This document shows, in pieces, positions 34,661-42,617 of a DNA stretch of 58,423 nucleotides. Within the stretch, counting starts at the first letter, position 1. Each line of letters starts with the position of its first letter. Made by a program: the position numbers and the translations under genes. Below the pieces are notes generated by a model. That model searched no databases, was not told the origin of the DNA, and saw nothing but the letters and a program-made list of their open reading frames with translations. The stretch covers positions 1-58,423 of the forward strand of contig PUNC01000113.1 in the NCBI GenBank assembly GCA_003551625.1, written 5' to 3'. This DNA is from PVC group bacterium (GTDB lineage: Bacteria > Auribacterota > Erginobacteria > Erginobacterales > PUNC01).

Positions 34661-36382
34661 ATGAAACGGCGCGCCGCCCGGATCAAGATCAAGAATATCT
34701 ACCCCGAAATCGAGGGGGGGAGATACCCGGTCAAAACCGAATTCGACCGCCTCTTCCGGGTCAGCGCCGATATTCACCGCGGCCGGAAGATCAGGGTTTC
34801 GCTGAAATACCGGAGGAAATACGGGCCTTCGGCGCGGTGGCGCGGCGTCGGAATGCTCCCGCGCGAATATCCCCGGTGGGAAGGCGAGATCAACTTCCCA
34901 TCCGCCGCCGTCTACCTGATGAAGATTGAAGTCTTCTCCCTTTCCGGTTCCGGGGAGAAGCTCGCCTCCAGCCGCGAGTCGGAAGTAATGGTTGAATCGC
35001 CCCGGGCCCGATACGCCGCCTGGTACGAGATGTTCCACCGTTCCCAGGGTAAAATACCCGGAAAGAGCGCCACTTTCAAGGATATGCGCGCCCGCCTGAG
35101 CGATATCGCGAAGATGGGATTCGACGTCATCTACCTGCCCCCGATTCACCCGATCGGCCGGACCAACCGCAAGGGCCCCAACAACAGCCTGAAAGCCGCG
35201 CCCGGCGATCCCGGCAGCCCCTGGTCGGTCGGCAACGAGTTCGGCGGCCATAAGGCCGTTCATCCCGACCTGGGCACGATTGACGATTTTCGGAAATTCG
35301 TCGCCGCCGCCGGGAAGAAGGGAATGGACGTGGTTCTCGATTTCACCAGCAACTGTTCTCCCGACCATCCCTGGATCAAGGAGCATCCCGACTGGTTCTT
35401 CCGCAACCCCGACGGCACCATCCGCTACGCCGAGAATCCCCCGAAAAAATACGAGGATGTCTGCCCCCTTAACCTGGAACCGGAAGACCGCGAAGAGCAG
35501 TGGAACGAACTCAAGAGCATCTTCACCTTCTGGATCGAAAACGGGGTTAAGGGTTTCCGGATCGACAACCCCCACACCAAACCGACCGGGTTCTGGGAAT
35601 GGCTGATCCGGGAGATCAAGGCCGACCATCCGGAGGTCTATATGCTCTCCGAGGCTTTCACCAACTACGACAAGCTGGAAGAGCTCGCCCGGGTGGGTTT
35701 CTCCCAGTCCTACTCCTACTTCACCTGGCGGGACGGGAAGAACGAACTTTTGGAGTATTTTCTCAAGCTGACCGGGAGCTACCTCAAGGAGTTCCTCCGG
35801 GCCAACCTGTTCACCAACACCCCCGATATCCTTCCGGTTATCATCCAAAAGGGCGGGAAACCCGCCTTCCAGCTTCGGATCGTCCTGGCCGCGACCCTCT
35901 CCTCGGTTTACGGGATGTATAACGGCTACGAGTTGCTGGAGAATGAAGTCCTGCCCGGCAAGAAGGAGGATTACCTCGACAGCGAGAAGTACGAGTACAA
36001 GGTTCGCGACTGGAACAAACCCGGAAACATCAAGGATTACATCTCCCGGCTCAACCGGATCCGGCGGGAGAATCCGGCCCTTCACTATTACGACAACCTG
36101 CGTTTCTACAATTCCACCGACGACAACATCCTCTTCTACGGCAAGAAATCCCCCGACGGGGAGAATGTCATCCTGATCGCGGTCAATCTCGACCCCTTCG
36201 CCTCGCACACCGGGCGGGTTACGGTTCCGGTGGAGGAGTTCGGCCTGGACTCGGACGAGGAGTATCGGGTCCGCGAGCTGCTTACCGGGACGGTCTGGAA
36301 CTGGCAGGGTAGGGAAAACTATATCACCCTGGCCCCGGCCCGCAACCCGGCCGCAGTTATGAGGCTGGAAAAGAAGGAGTAG
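34661..36382 (+). CDS. glgE: Alpha-1,4-glucan:maltose-1-phosphate maltosyltransferase
   Basis: GH13_3 enzyme that elongates alpha-glucan with maltosyl units from maltose-1-phosphate. 573 aa, shorter than the usual 650-700. The catalytic domain starts near residue 112 (ARYAAWYEMFHRS) and shows LPPIHPIGRTNRKGPNNSL, NCSPDHPWIKEHPDWF, YAENPPKKYEDVCPLN, the nucleophile in FRIDNPHTKP (Asp302) and acid/base in LSEAFT (Glu331). FRIDNPHTKP plus SPDHPW separates GlgE from ordinary amylases. An N-terminal beta domain (1-110) is present, but the helical insert (domain S) seen in actinobacterial GlgE seems to be missing. glgM follows directly. Confidence 0.92.
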   Translation: MKRRAARIKIKNIYPEIEGGRYPVKTEFDRLFRVSADIHRGRKIRVSLKYRRKYGPSARWRGVGMLPREYPRWEGEINFPSAAVYLMKIEVFSLSGSGEKLASSRESEVMVESPRARYAAWYEMFHRSQGKIPGKSATFKDMRARLSDIAKMGFDVIYLPPIHPIGRTNRKGPNNSLKAAPGDPGSPWSVGNEFGGHKAVHPDLGTIDDFRKFVAAAGKKGMDVVLDFTSNCSPDHPWIKEHPDWFFRNPDGTIRYAENPPKKYEDVCPLNLEPEDREEQWNELKSIFTFWIENGVKGFRIDNPHTKPTGFWEWLIREIKADHPEVYMLSEAFTNYDKLEELARVGFSQSYSYFTWRDGKNELLEYFLKLTGSYLKEFLRANLFTNTPDILPVIIQKGGKPAFQLRIVLAATLSSVYGMYNGYELLENEVLPGKKEDYLDSEKYEYKVRDWNKPGNIKDYISRLNRIRRENPALHYYDNLRFYNSTDDNILFYGKKSPDGENVILIAVNLDPFASHTGRVTVPVEEFGLDSDEEYRVRELLTGTVWNWQGRENYITLAPARNPAAVMRLEKKE

Positions 36383-36385
36383 ATG

Positions 36386-37528
36386 ATGAAAGTCGCCATC
36401 TTAGCTCGAGAATACCCGCCCCACGTGTACGGCGGGGCGGGAGTGCACGTCCGGGAGCTCTCCCGCTGCCTGGCCAAGTTGATCTCGGTGGAGGTGCGCT
36501 GTTTCGGAGAGCAGAGCCTGCGGTCGGACGGTCTGGAGGTGAAAGGCTACCGGGCGGAACCCGGATACCACTGCGCGGCCGAACCGAAATTCGATTCGGT
36601 CTTCAACACCCTCGGCGTCAATCTCAATATGCTCTGCGACGGCCTCGACGCCGACGTGGTCCATACCCATACCTGGTACGCTCACTGGGCGGGCCTGCTG
36701 GCGAAAATGCTCTACCGGATTCCCTTCGTGGCCACCTGCCACAGCCTGGAGCCGCTTCGGCCCTGGAAGGAGGACCAACTGGCCCGGGCCTACCACGTCA
36801 GCACCTGGATGGAGAAGGTCGGGATCGAAGGGGCCGACCGGGTGGTTGCCGTCTCCAATCTGATGAAGAAGGATATCCTGGACCATTTCCAGATTCCCGA
36901 GGAGCGGGTGGCGGTGATCCATAACGGGGTCGATCTCGAGACCTGGAAGCCTAAACCGCTCTCGGCCGAGCTGAAAGAGCGGTTCGGCATCGCCGACGAC
37001 TACATCCTTTTCGTCGGACGGCCCACCCCCCAGAAGGGGATGGAGTACCTGATCGACGCCGCCGACGAGATCCCGGTCCAGGTGGTGGTGGAGGCGATGG
37101 GGGCGGATACCAAGGATTACGAGAACCGGATGATGAAGAAGGTGAAGGGGAAGAAGAACATCGTCTGGATTCACGAGAACCTGGGCGACGCCAGAAACGT
37201 CGAACTCTATACTTCCGCCCGGGTCTTCGTCTGCCCCTCGATCTACGAGCCGTTCGGGATCATCAATCTCGAGGCGATGGCCTGCGAGACCCCGGTGGTG
37301 GCCAGCCGGGTCGGCGGAATCACCGAAGTGGTGGTTCCGGGGGAGACCGGGATCCTGGTCGAACCCGGCCGCCCCGACGAGATCGCCAGCGCCGTCAACT
37401 CGCTGCTCCGCAACCGGGACCTGGCCGAGGGGATGGGGAAGAAGGGCCGGCGAAGGGTGGAGAAATACTTCAGCTGGAACTCGATCGCGGCCCAGACCCG
37501 GGATCTCTACCAATCGCTCCGGGACTGA
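36386..37528 (+). CDS. glgM: Maltose-1-phosphate synthase (GlgM) / glycogen synthase
   Basis: 380-aa GT4 enzyme of the GlgM (mycobacterial Rv1212c) type, which joins ADP-glucose to glucose-1-phosphate. Signatures: LAREYPPHVYGGAGVHVREL, VHTHTWYAHWAGLLAK, CHSLEPLRPWKEDQL, VIHNGVDLETW, FVGRPTPQKGMEYL and CPSIYEPFGIINLEAMA. It follows glgE with no gap; of the tandem ATGs at 36383 and 36386, the second is 6 nt from AAGGAG. The glgE partner makes the GlgM assignment much more likely than a plain glycogen synthase. glgC and glgB are not in the window. Confidence 0.87.
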   Translation: MKVAILAREYPPHVYGGAGVHVRELSRCLAKLISVEVRCFGEQSLRSDGLEVKGYRAEPGYHCAAEPKFDSVFNTLGVNLNMLCDGLDADVVHTHTWYAHWAGLLAKMLYRIPFVATCHSLEPLRPWKEDQLARAYHVSTWMEKVGIEGADRVVAVSNLMKKDILDHFQIPEERVAVIHNGVDLETWKPKPLSAELKERFGIADDYILFVGRPTPQKGMEYLIDAADEIPVQVVVEAMGADTKDYENRMMKKVKGKKNIVWIHENLGDARNVELYTSARVFVCPSIYEPFGIINLEAMACETPVVASRVGGITEVVVPGETGILVEPGRPDEIASAVNSLLRNRDLAEGMGKKGRRRVEKYFSWNSIAAQTRDLYQSLRD

Positions 37529-37662
37529 TTCGGCCCGGCTTGACGGCGCCGGGTCCCGGAAATACCCGCTCGTGGCCAGGCCCGAAGACTTTTAGGCCGA
37601 GGCAATCTCGTCTTTCGCCAAGGTAGTGAGATCGCGCCGTTACTTCGTTCCCCGCCCCGGCG

Positions 37663-37694
37663 TAATCATTCATATTATTCGCGATCCGGGTTAA
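37663..37694. repeat. Dispersed ATCCGGGTTAA motif, copy 3 (reverse)
   Basis: TAATCATTCATATTATTCGC...GATCCGGGTTAACG. The reversed motif carries a few extra bases in the middle and contains the TAA stop of the CcdA fusion gene. The rest of the 160-nt gap after glgM has a weak GCCGGG hairpin (37534-37553) and nothing else I can name. Confidence 0.5.
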
Positions 37695-38896
37695 CGCAGC
37701 CAGTGGGGGGCGAAGAGCATAATCGCTCCCAGGCCGGCCAGGATCGCCCCGCCCACCAGCTTGCAGACTCTTGCGTATCTTTCCCCCAGACTGCTTCCGA
37801 TGGCGAAGGCGGCCAGGCTGAAGATGACGATCTGGTCGAGCATAAAGAAGAAGGTGTAAAGCCCGATGTAGAAGTAGTGCTGGAAAGACGTCAGGCCGCT
37901 GATCGCCAACACCTGGGTGAAGACCGCCGGGATCGCCGCCGAGCAGACGAACTCCACGGAGTTGACGACGAAAGCCAGGCCGATTATCGAGAGCAGAATC
38001 GCCGGGGAAAGGGGCTGGGAGATGATCCGCTCGATCCGGCCCATCGTCCGGGCGGCCGATTCCTCGTCGCCGATCCGGCAGACCAGTCCCCTCCGGGAGG
38101 CAAAGTATTCCCTGATGTTGAGCGCTCCCCCGGCGACGGCCACCATTCCGATGGCGATGGTGAGAATCCGGACGTATCCCAGCAACAGGAAGACGTTGAT
38201 CCAGGCGGTCATAAAGAGAAAGTAGAGAACCCCCGAGGCCAGCACGAAGCTGCCGGCCACGGTCCAGATCTTCTTCCGGTCGTTGATCCCGATCAACAGG
38301 CTGATCATATAGACCAGCACCCACATCGCGCAGGGGTTGAAGCCGTCGACCAATCCCAGCACCACCGCCAGCGCCGGCAGCGACAGCCCGGTCAGGTCGG
38401 TCCGGCCGAGAAGGGGCAGGTCGAACTCGGCCGGCCCGCCGCGCTCCCTTGCGGCGGGGGAGGGCGCCGCTTCACCGCGGTCGCGATATTCCCGCCATTG
38501 GCCGATGGCGCGGGAGATCTCCTCGCGAGTGTGAACCCCGGGAAGCGCCCAGTCCCCGACCACGATAACCGGGACCTGCAGTTCGGATTCGTCCAGGCCG
38601 GCCCTTCCGGCCACGCGGCGGAATACGGCGGACCCGTTCAGCGAAGAAGCGTCGTATTCCCGGAAATCGAGTTCGGGATAATCCTGTTTTACCGAGCGGT
38701 AGATCGGGGCCTGTTCCACGCAGTCGGGACATCCCGGCGCGTAAAAAAAGTAAACCGTAGCTTCTTCCGCGGGTTCTTCGCGGGCGTTCTCGCCGACCAG
38801 GAAGAAGGCCGTCGTTCCCAGTCCGAGCACTACGACCAAGAGCGCCCGGTTGAAGGGGGAGCGGAAAAAATGCCGGAGACCGGAAAAGATCTTCAC
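37691..38896 (-). CDS. Thioredoxin-like/CcdA-DsbD fusion membrane protein
   Basis: 401 aa in two halves. After an N-terminal anchor (about 17-35) comes a thioredoxin-fold domain with CPDC (Cys56, Cys59). From about 165 it has six helices of the CcdA/DsbD-beta type with DGFNPCAMWVL (Cys189) and VEFVCSAAIP (Cys318), the Cys pair that carries electrons across the membrane. It should move reducing power from cytoplasmic thioredoxin or glutaredoxin to periplasmic targets. Its start overlaps the glutaredoxin stop (ATGA), suggesting they work together. Confidence 0.87.
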   Translation of the reverse strand: MKIFSGLRHFFRSPFNRALLVVVLGLGTTAFFLVGENAREEPAEEATVYFFYAPGCPDCVEQAPIYRSVKQDYPELDFREYDASSLNGSAVFRRVAGRAGLDESELQVPVIVVGDWALPGVHTREEISRAIGQWREYRDRGEAAPSPAARERGGPAEFDLPLLGRTDLTGLSLPALAVVLGLVDGFNPCAMWVLVYMISLLIGINDRKKIWTVAGSFVLASGVLYFLFMTAWINVFLLLGYVRILTIAIGMVAVAGGALNIREYFASRRGLVCRIGDEESAARTMGRIERIISQPLSPAILLSIIGLAFVVNSVEFVCSAAIPAVFTQVLAISGLTSFQHYFYIGLYTFFFMLDQIVIFSLAAFAIGSSLGERYARVCKLVGGAILAGLGAIMLFAPHWLR

Positions 38897-39156
38897 CGCG
38901 CGCGCAGGGCCTCCCGGAGTTTGGCGATGCTGAAACCGACCACCGCGGTTCCCTCGATATCCACGACCGGAACGCCGGTCTGGCCGCTTATCTTCTCCAG
39001 CTCGGCTCTGGCGGCCCGGTCTTTGGAGACGTCAACCTCCCGGTATTCCACGGCGTTGGCGTCGAGATACCTTTTCACCAGCAGGCAATACGGACAGGCC
39101 GGGCCGGTGTAGAGAGTGACGGGAAGCTTCTTCTGGCGCGGTCCGACGGCCGTCAT
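38893..39156 (-). CDS. Glutaredoxin-like protein
   Basis: 87 aa with the redox motif CPYC (Cys21, Cys24), the cis-Pro segment TGVPVVDIEGTAVVGF and the usual beta-alpha-beta order, that is, a small NrdH/Grx-type glutaredoxin. It overlaps both neighbours by 4 nt and so is the middle of a coupled redox operon. It lacks a signal peptide and should be cytoplasmic, possibly the electron donor to the CcdA half downstream. Confidence 0.9.
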   Translation of the reverse strand: MTAVGPRQKKLPVTLYTGPACPYCLLVKRYLDANAVEYREVDVSKDRAARAELEKISGQTGVPVVDIEGTAVVGFSIAKLREALRAR

Positions 39157-40169
39157 CTTTCCCCGGCGCTGCGCAGAGGGACCCGGACCGAGGATTGGAG
39201 AGGATGATCGGTCCGGATTATTATCTCGCCGGCGCGGCGGGCGGGGTCCGTACCCGGAGAGGAGGTGACGGATATTTCGAACTCTTCTCCCTCCCGCAGG
39301 ACCCTCGCCTCGGCCCGGAACTGGGGAAGGTCGCTCTCGACATTCAGGATTGTCACCGGCCGGTCCCCCCGGTTGACCAGACGGACGCCCTTGACCGTTT
39401 CCCGCCGCTGCTCCTCCTCGCTGAAAAAGACAACGGGAGGGGAAAAATTCAGCGGTCCTTCGACCACGGCGTGGAGACGGGCGAAGACCTCGCTCACCTC
39501 GGGATGGTCGATGCGGACGGTCAACGATCCCCGGTGCCGGCCGACCGGCGCCTCCTCCGAAAGGGCGACCTCGAAACGAATCGGCTCCGCCGCTTCGTCT
39601 CCCGTTCCGGATTCGTCCCGGCCGACGATCCGGGCCTGAAAAAAGGCGGGGTGAGTGGATATCCCGAGGATCGAGGTCTCCCGGTCGTCGAAGACCAGGT
39701 TCAACTCCCCGGCCGCGCTCTTGCCGTGTGGAACGGCTCCGAAATTAAGGTTCCGGGGCGTGAAGGTCGCGGGATTTTGAACCGTGGCTTCCAGCCGGAG
39801 GCGGTAGACCGGGTTTCGCGGATCGTTGGAAGATACGAATACGGGCATCGATCTCCGGCCCCGGTAGCCGCGGGTGTTGAAAGTGGCCCGAAGTTTGCCG
39901 GTCTCTCCGGGCGCTATTTTCTCTTCGGAGAGAATGCCGGCCGTGCAACCGCAGGTGGTCCGAATCCCGGTAATCTCGAGCTCTTCGTTCCCGGCATTGG
40001 TGAAGACGAAGGTATGGGAGACGACTTCCCCTTCCCAGACCTCCCCGGCGTCGTGGACGGTCTCCGCGAATGAAATCTCCGGTCCCGGAGAGCCTCCCGC
40101 CGGGGCGGCGGCCGCGAATACCGCCGCGGTCAGGAATATCGCCGCCGTTATGGAGTCCGCCATCTTCAT
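39153..40169 (-). CDS. Secreted DUF1573 protein
   Basis: 338 aa with a signal peptide (about 1-26). Residues 30-135 are a DUF1573 domain: HDAGEVWEGEVVSHTFVFTN, then the typical TTCGCTAG and PGETGKLRATFNT. The rest repeats the Ig-like/ASPM-SPD-2 pattern. DUF1573 proteins are common in PVC and Bacteroidetes bacteria; function is unknown. The CGC in the domain is a possible target for the downstream redox proteins. A second in-frame ATG lies two codons in. Confidence 0.82.
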   Translation of the reverse strand: MKMADSITAAIFLTAAVFAAAAPAGGSPGPEISFAETVHDAGEVWEGEVVSHTFVFTNAGNEELEITGIRTTCGCTAGILSEEKIAPGETGKLRATFNTRGYRGRRSMPVFVSSNDPRNPVYRLRLEATVQNPATFTPRNLNFGAVPHGKSAAGELNLVFDDRETSILGISTHPAFFQARIVGRDESGTGDEAAEPIRFEVALSEEAPVGRHRGSLTVRIDHPEVSEVFARLHAVVEGPLNFSPPVVFFSEEEQRRETVKGVRLVNRGDRPVTILNVESDLPQFRAEARVLREGEEFEISVTSSPGTDPARRAGEIIIRTDHPLQSSVRVPLRSAGER

Positions 40170-40179
40170 CGAGACAAGC

Positions 40180-41136
40180 TCAGCTCCGCCCTTTCACGAA
40201 AGCCCGGGCCTCTTCCAGCCGGCCGGCGCTCCCCAGTACCCGGTTCTTGTGGGCGATATACTTGGCGTATTCGGCCATGAAGATCTTTCCCGGGGGGCGC
40301 AGGTCGAAGTTTTCGGGATCGTCGCGGAAGCTTTCGCGGTGAACCCGGCACCAGACCAGCCGGCCGTCGGTGTCGATATTGACCTTGCAGACGCCCATCC
40401 GGGCCGCTTTGCTGATCTCATCCTCGCTCACTCCCTTGGCCCCCTTGAGCTTTCCCCCCGCGGCGTTGATTCGCTTGACCTCGTCCTGGGGGACCGAACT
40501 GGAACCGTGCATCACCAGCGGAAAGCGCGGCAGTTTTTCCTGGATGGCGGTGATGATCTCGAAGTGCAGCCCCTGGGTTCCGGAGAACTTGTAGGCTCCG
40601 TGGCTGGTGCCGATGGCGCAGGCCAGGCTGTCGCAGCCGGTCAGCTCGATGAACTTCACCGCTTCTTCAGGGTCGGTCAGGTGGGCTTTTTCTTCGGCGA
40701 CGGTAACGTGTTCCTCAACCCCGCCCAGCTGCCCCAGTTCCGCCTCCACCGAGATCCCCCGGGCGTGGGCGGCCTCGACCACGCGGCGGGTGATGGCCAC
40801 GTTTTCGTCGAAGGGTTCGGCGCTGGCGTCGATCATCACCGAGGTGTAAAAACCGCTCTCGATGCAGTCGAGACAGGTTTTCTCGTCGCCGTGGTCGAGA
40901 TGGACGGCGAAGACGGCGTCGGGAAAGATCTCGTCGCCCGCCCGGATCATCGCTTCCAGCAGCCGTTTGTCGGTGTAGGAGCGGGCGCCCTTGGAGATCT
41001 GGAGGATGAAGGGCGCGGAACTCTCGAGATTTCCCCGGAAGAGCCCCATCACCTGCTCGGCGTTGTTGATGTTGTAGGCCCCCACGGCGTATTTGCCGTA
41101 GGAATGCTCGAAGAGGGGTTTGGTCGGCACTATCAT
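40180..41136 (-). CDS. fba: Fructose-bisphosphate aldolase, class II
   Basis: Zinc-dependent aldolase of glycolysis/gluconeogenesis. 318 aa. Signatures: VGAYNINNAEQVMG, the zinc ligand segment FAVHLDHGDEKTC, VMIDASAEPFDENVAITR, AELGQLGGVEEH, GTSHGAYKF, VMHGSSSVP and KVNIDTDGR. It leads the minus-strand operon and is separated from the DUF1573 gene by 10 nt. AAGGAAA serves as ribosome-binding site. Confidence 0.95.
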   Translation of the reverse strand: MIVPTKPLFEHSYGKYAVGAYNINNAEQVMGLFRGNLESSAPFILQISKGARSYTDKRLLEAMIRAGDEIFPDAVFAVHLDHGDEKTCLDCIESGFYTSVMIDASAEPFDENVAITRRVVEAAHARGISVEAELGQLGGVEEHVTVAEEKAHLTDPEEAVKFIELTGCDSLACAIGTSHGAYKFSGTQGLHFEIITAIQEKLPRFPLVMHGSSSVPQDEVKRINAAGGKLKGAKGVSEDEISKAARMGVCKVNIDTDGRLVWCRVHRESFRDDPENFDLRPPGKIFMAEYAKYIAHKNRVLGSAGRLEEARAFVKGRS

Positions 41137-41183
41137 CGGCGTTTCCTTTCGCTGGGTTTGCGGTTGACCGGCAACTCTGGGTA

Positions 41184-41212
41184 ATATTAACCGGATCGGG
41201 GGCCGAATTCAA
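41184..41212 (-). promoter_or_regulatory. Sigma70-type promoter for the fba operon
   Basis: On the minus strand TTGAAT (41212-41207), 17 nt, TAATAT (41189-41184). Transcription would start near 41177, about 40 nt before the fba ATG. Confidence 0.65.
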
Positions 41213-41287
41213 CGTTTGCCGCGCCCGGTTCCGGTTCGGCCGGCCCGGAGGGACAGGAAATTGTTTTCCGCTTAAACGATTCCGGGG

Positions 41288-41293
41288 TATAAT
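41288..41293 (+). promoter_or_regulatory. -10 box TATAAT abutting the cupin gene
   Basis: Consensus TATAAT ends 7 nt before the ATG, so the transcript would start at or within 1-2 nt of the start codon (leaderless). No good -35 at 16-18 nt; TTTTCC lies at 19 nt. Confidence 0.4.
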
Positions 41294-41300
41294 ACCGGGT

Positions 41301-41648
41301 ATGAAAGTGAAGAAGAAGTCCAACTTGAAGGAAGCGGAGGTGGAAGCCGCCGGCGCCGCCCGGGCCTTCAAATCGGTTCTGCTGGGTCCGGACGAGGGTT
41401 CGAAAGAGATCACGATGCGGCGTTTCCGGATTCTTCCCGGGGGTAACACCCCGCTTCACCGCCACGAATGGGACCACCTGATCCTGGTCGAACGGGGTGG
41501 AGGAGTGGTCTTTTCGGAGTCGGACGGGAAGTTCAAGGTCGAGCCGGGTGACTCCGTTTTTCTGCCCGCCGGCGAGGAACACCAGCTTCTCAACCCCTTC
41601 GCCGAAGAGTTGGAGTTCATCTGCGTCGTCCCTTCCCGGGGAGCCTGA
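41301..41648 (+). CDS. Single-domain cupin protein
   Basis: 115 aa, one cupin_2 beta-barrel. Motif 1 is GGNTPLHRHEWDHLILVERGG (metal-binding His, His and Glu-equivalent positions) and motif 2 is EPGDSVFLPAGEEHQLLN. Such small cupins bind a metal and may act as sugar or phosphosugar isomerases or as sensors; nothing here decides. There is no Shine-Dalgarno sequence and the TATAAT box is directly upstream, which suggests leaderless expression. It is divergent from fba. Confidence 0.8.
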   Translation: MKVKKKSNLKEAEVEAAGAARAFKSVLLGPDEGSKEITMRRFRILPGGNTPLHRHEWDHLILVERGGGVVFSESDGKFKVEPGDSVFLPAGEEHQLLNPFAEELEFICVVPSRGA

Positions 41649-41672
41649 CCCCCCGCGCTCTCCGCCCGTTTT

Positions 41673-41906
41673 CTATTCGATCTTTTCCGGCCGGCAGAGA
41701 TGCTCGGGCCGCACGGCGGTCCGCCCGCAACTGTTGCAGATGTAAGCCAGTCGCTTGACTTTATTCGCGCACAGATGCCTCTGATCGGGTATCACCGCCC
41801 CGCACCACTCGCAGGGTTCTCCCTCCAGGTGCCCGGGCGAACACAGATGTCCCTCCGGCCCGGCCGGCTTTCCGCAGGTAGCGCAGGTTCTGGTTTGTTC
41901 GGCCAT
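41673..41906 (-). CDS. Small Cys/His-rich zinc-binding protein
   Basis: 77 aa from the ATG complementary to 41904-41906 with GGAGAG upstream; the longer ORF is a shadow of the rhodanese gene. It carries repeated CxxC plus HxC units (CATCGKPAGPEGHLC, CEWCGAVIPDQRHLC, CNSCGRTAVRPEHLC), three evenly spaced knuckles. It probably binds one or more zinc ions; function unknown. It follows the rhodanese gene by 26 nt on the same strand. Confidence 0.75.
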   Translation of the reverse strand: MAEQTRTCATCGKPAGPEGHLCSPGHLEGEPCEWCGAVIPDQRHLCANKVKRLAYICNSCGRTAVRPEHLCRPEKIE

Positions 41907-41932
41907 ACTTTCTCTCCTTTTTGGTCCTTGAT

Positions 41933-42340
41933 TCAGCGTTCCAGCGGCCGCCGCGCGGCCTGCCAGGAGCGCAATCCGCCGGCCAGATGGAAGACCCGCC
42001 GGAAACCCAGCTCCCGCATTGTTCCGAGCACCGGCCGGCTGCGGGCGCCGACGGCGCAATAGACCAGGTAGATCGCCTCCCGGTCCAGCGTTTCCAGGCG
42101 GGCCCGGAATTCGGGGGCTTGAGACGGAATATTGACCGCGCCGTGAATCCTTCCCCCGGCGAATTCCCGGGGCGTGCGCGCATCGATGATCGTCAGGCCG
42201 CCGGTCTCCCGATATTCCGCGATCAGGGCCGCCGCCCGTTCGTCGTTGATGTCCTCGAATACCGCCTCTTCCCCGGCGCCGGCCGGGGCCGGGTGCAACA
42301 GGAAGGCCAGGAGGAGGCCGGTTAGACTGATCAGCTTCAT
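41933..42340 (-). CDS. Exported rhodanese-domain protein
   Basis: 135 aa: signal peptide (about 1-22) and one rhodanese domain with IIDARTPREFAGGRIHGAVNIP and the active-site loop YCAVGARS (Cys95). Periplasmic sulfurtransferase-like protein, possibly in thiosulfate or persulfide handling. Upstream of the start is a phased 8-bp repeat array. The zinc-ribbon gene downstream is probably co-transcribed. Confidence 0.87.
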   Translation of the reverse strand: MKLISLTGLLLAFLLHPAPAGAGEEAVFEDINDERAAALIAEYRETGGLTIIDARTPREFAGGRIHGAVNIPSQAPEFRARLETLDREAIYLVYCAVGARSRPVLGTMRELGFRRVFHLAGGLRSWQAARRPLER

Positions 42341-42352
42341 CTCGGCGACAAC

Positions 42353-42384
42353 GGTTCAGGGGTTGAGAGGTTTAAAGGCTTAAG
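42353..42384. repeat. 8-bp phased repeat before the rhodanese gene
   Basis: GGTTCAGG GGTTGAGA GGTTTAAA GGCTTAAG on the plus strand: four 8-mers in register, 12 nt upstream of the minus-strand start codon. In the gene's own sense it reads CTTAAGCC TTTAAACC TCTCAACC CCTGAACC. Confidence 0.7.
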
Positions 42385-42447
42385 AAACGCTAAACATAAT
42401 TTTAGCACTTTTTGTGCTTTAAAGCTTCGTAACGAAACAAACAATTT

Positions 42448-42531
42448 TGGAGTGCGGAGGCATGTCCGGCAACGTCTGACGGAGAAAGCTCCGCCTCAAA
42501 AGCTTGGGCCAAGCTTTCGCTTGGCACTCCA
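42448..42531. repeat. Structured GGAGTGC...GCACTCC element
   Basis: TGGAGTGC and GCACTCCA form the outer ends of an 84-nt element that holds internal palindromes, including AAGCTTGG-G-CCAAGCTT (42500-42516) and CGTC-T-GACG. This looks like a non-autonomous palindromic repeat of the kind that is abundant in several PVC and planctomycete genomes. No ORF is inside. Confidence 0.7.
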
Positions 42532-42617
42532 GTATCATAACGGGCAGAAATTCGAAGCGTAGAGCAATCAACCCCAAGAAAGCTTGAGCCTGCGATCGTA
42601 TAGCTTATGGTTCCGGT

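Noticed and set aside
34622-36208. 528-aa minus-strand ORF
   Set aside because: Antisense to glgE, which has all catalytic motifs.
39216-39232. Sixth copy of the GGATTATT motif
   Set aside because: Lies in the DUF1573 coding sequence and matches only the inner bases; likely chance.
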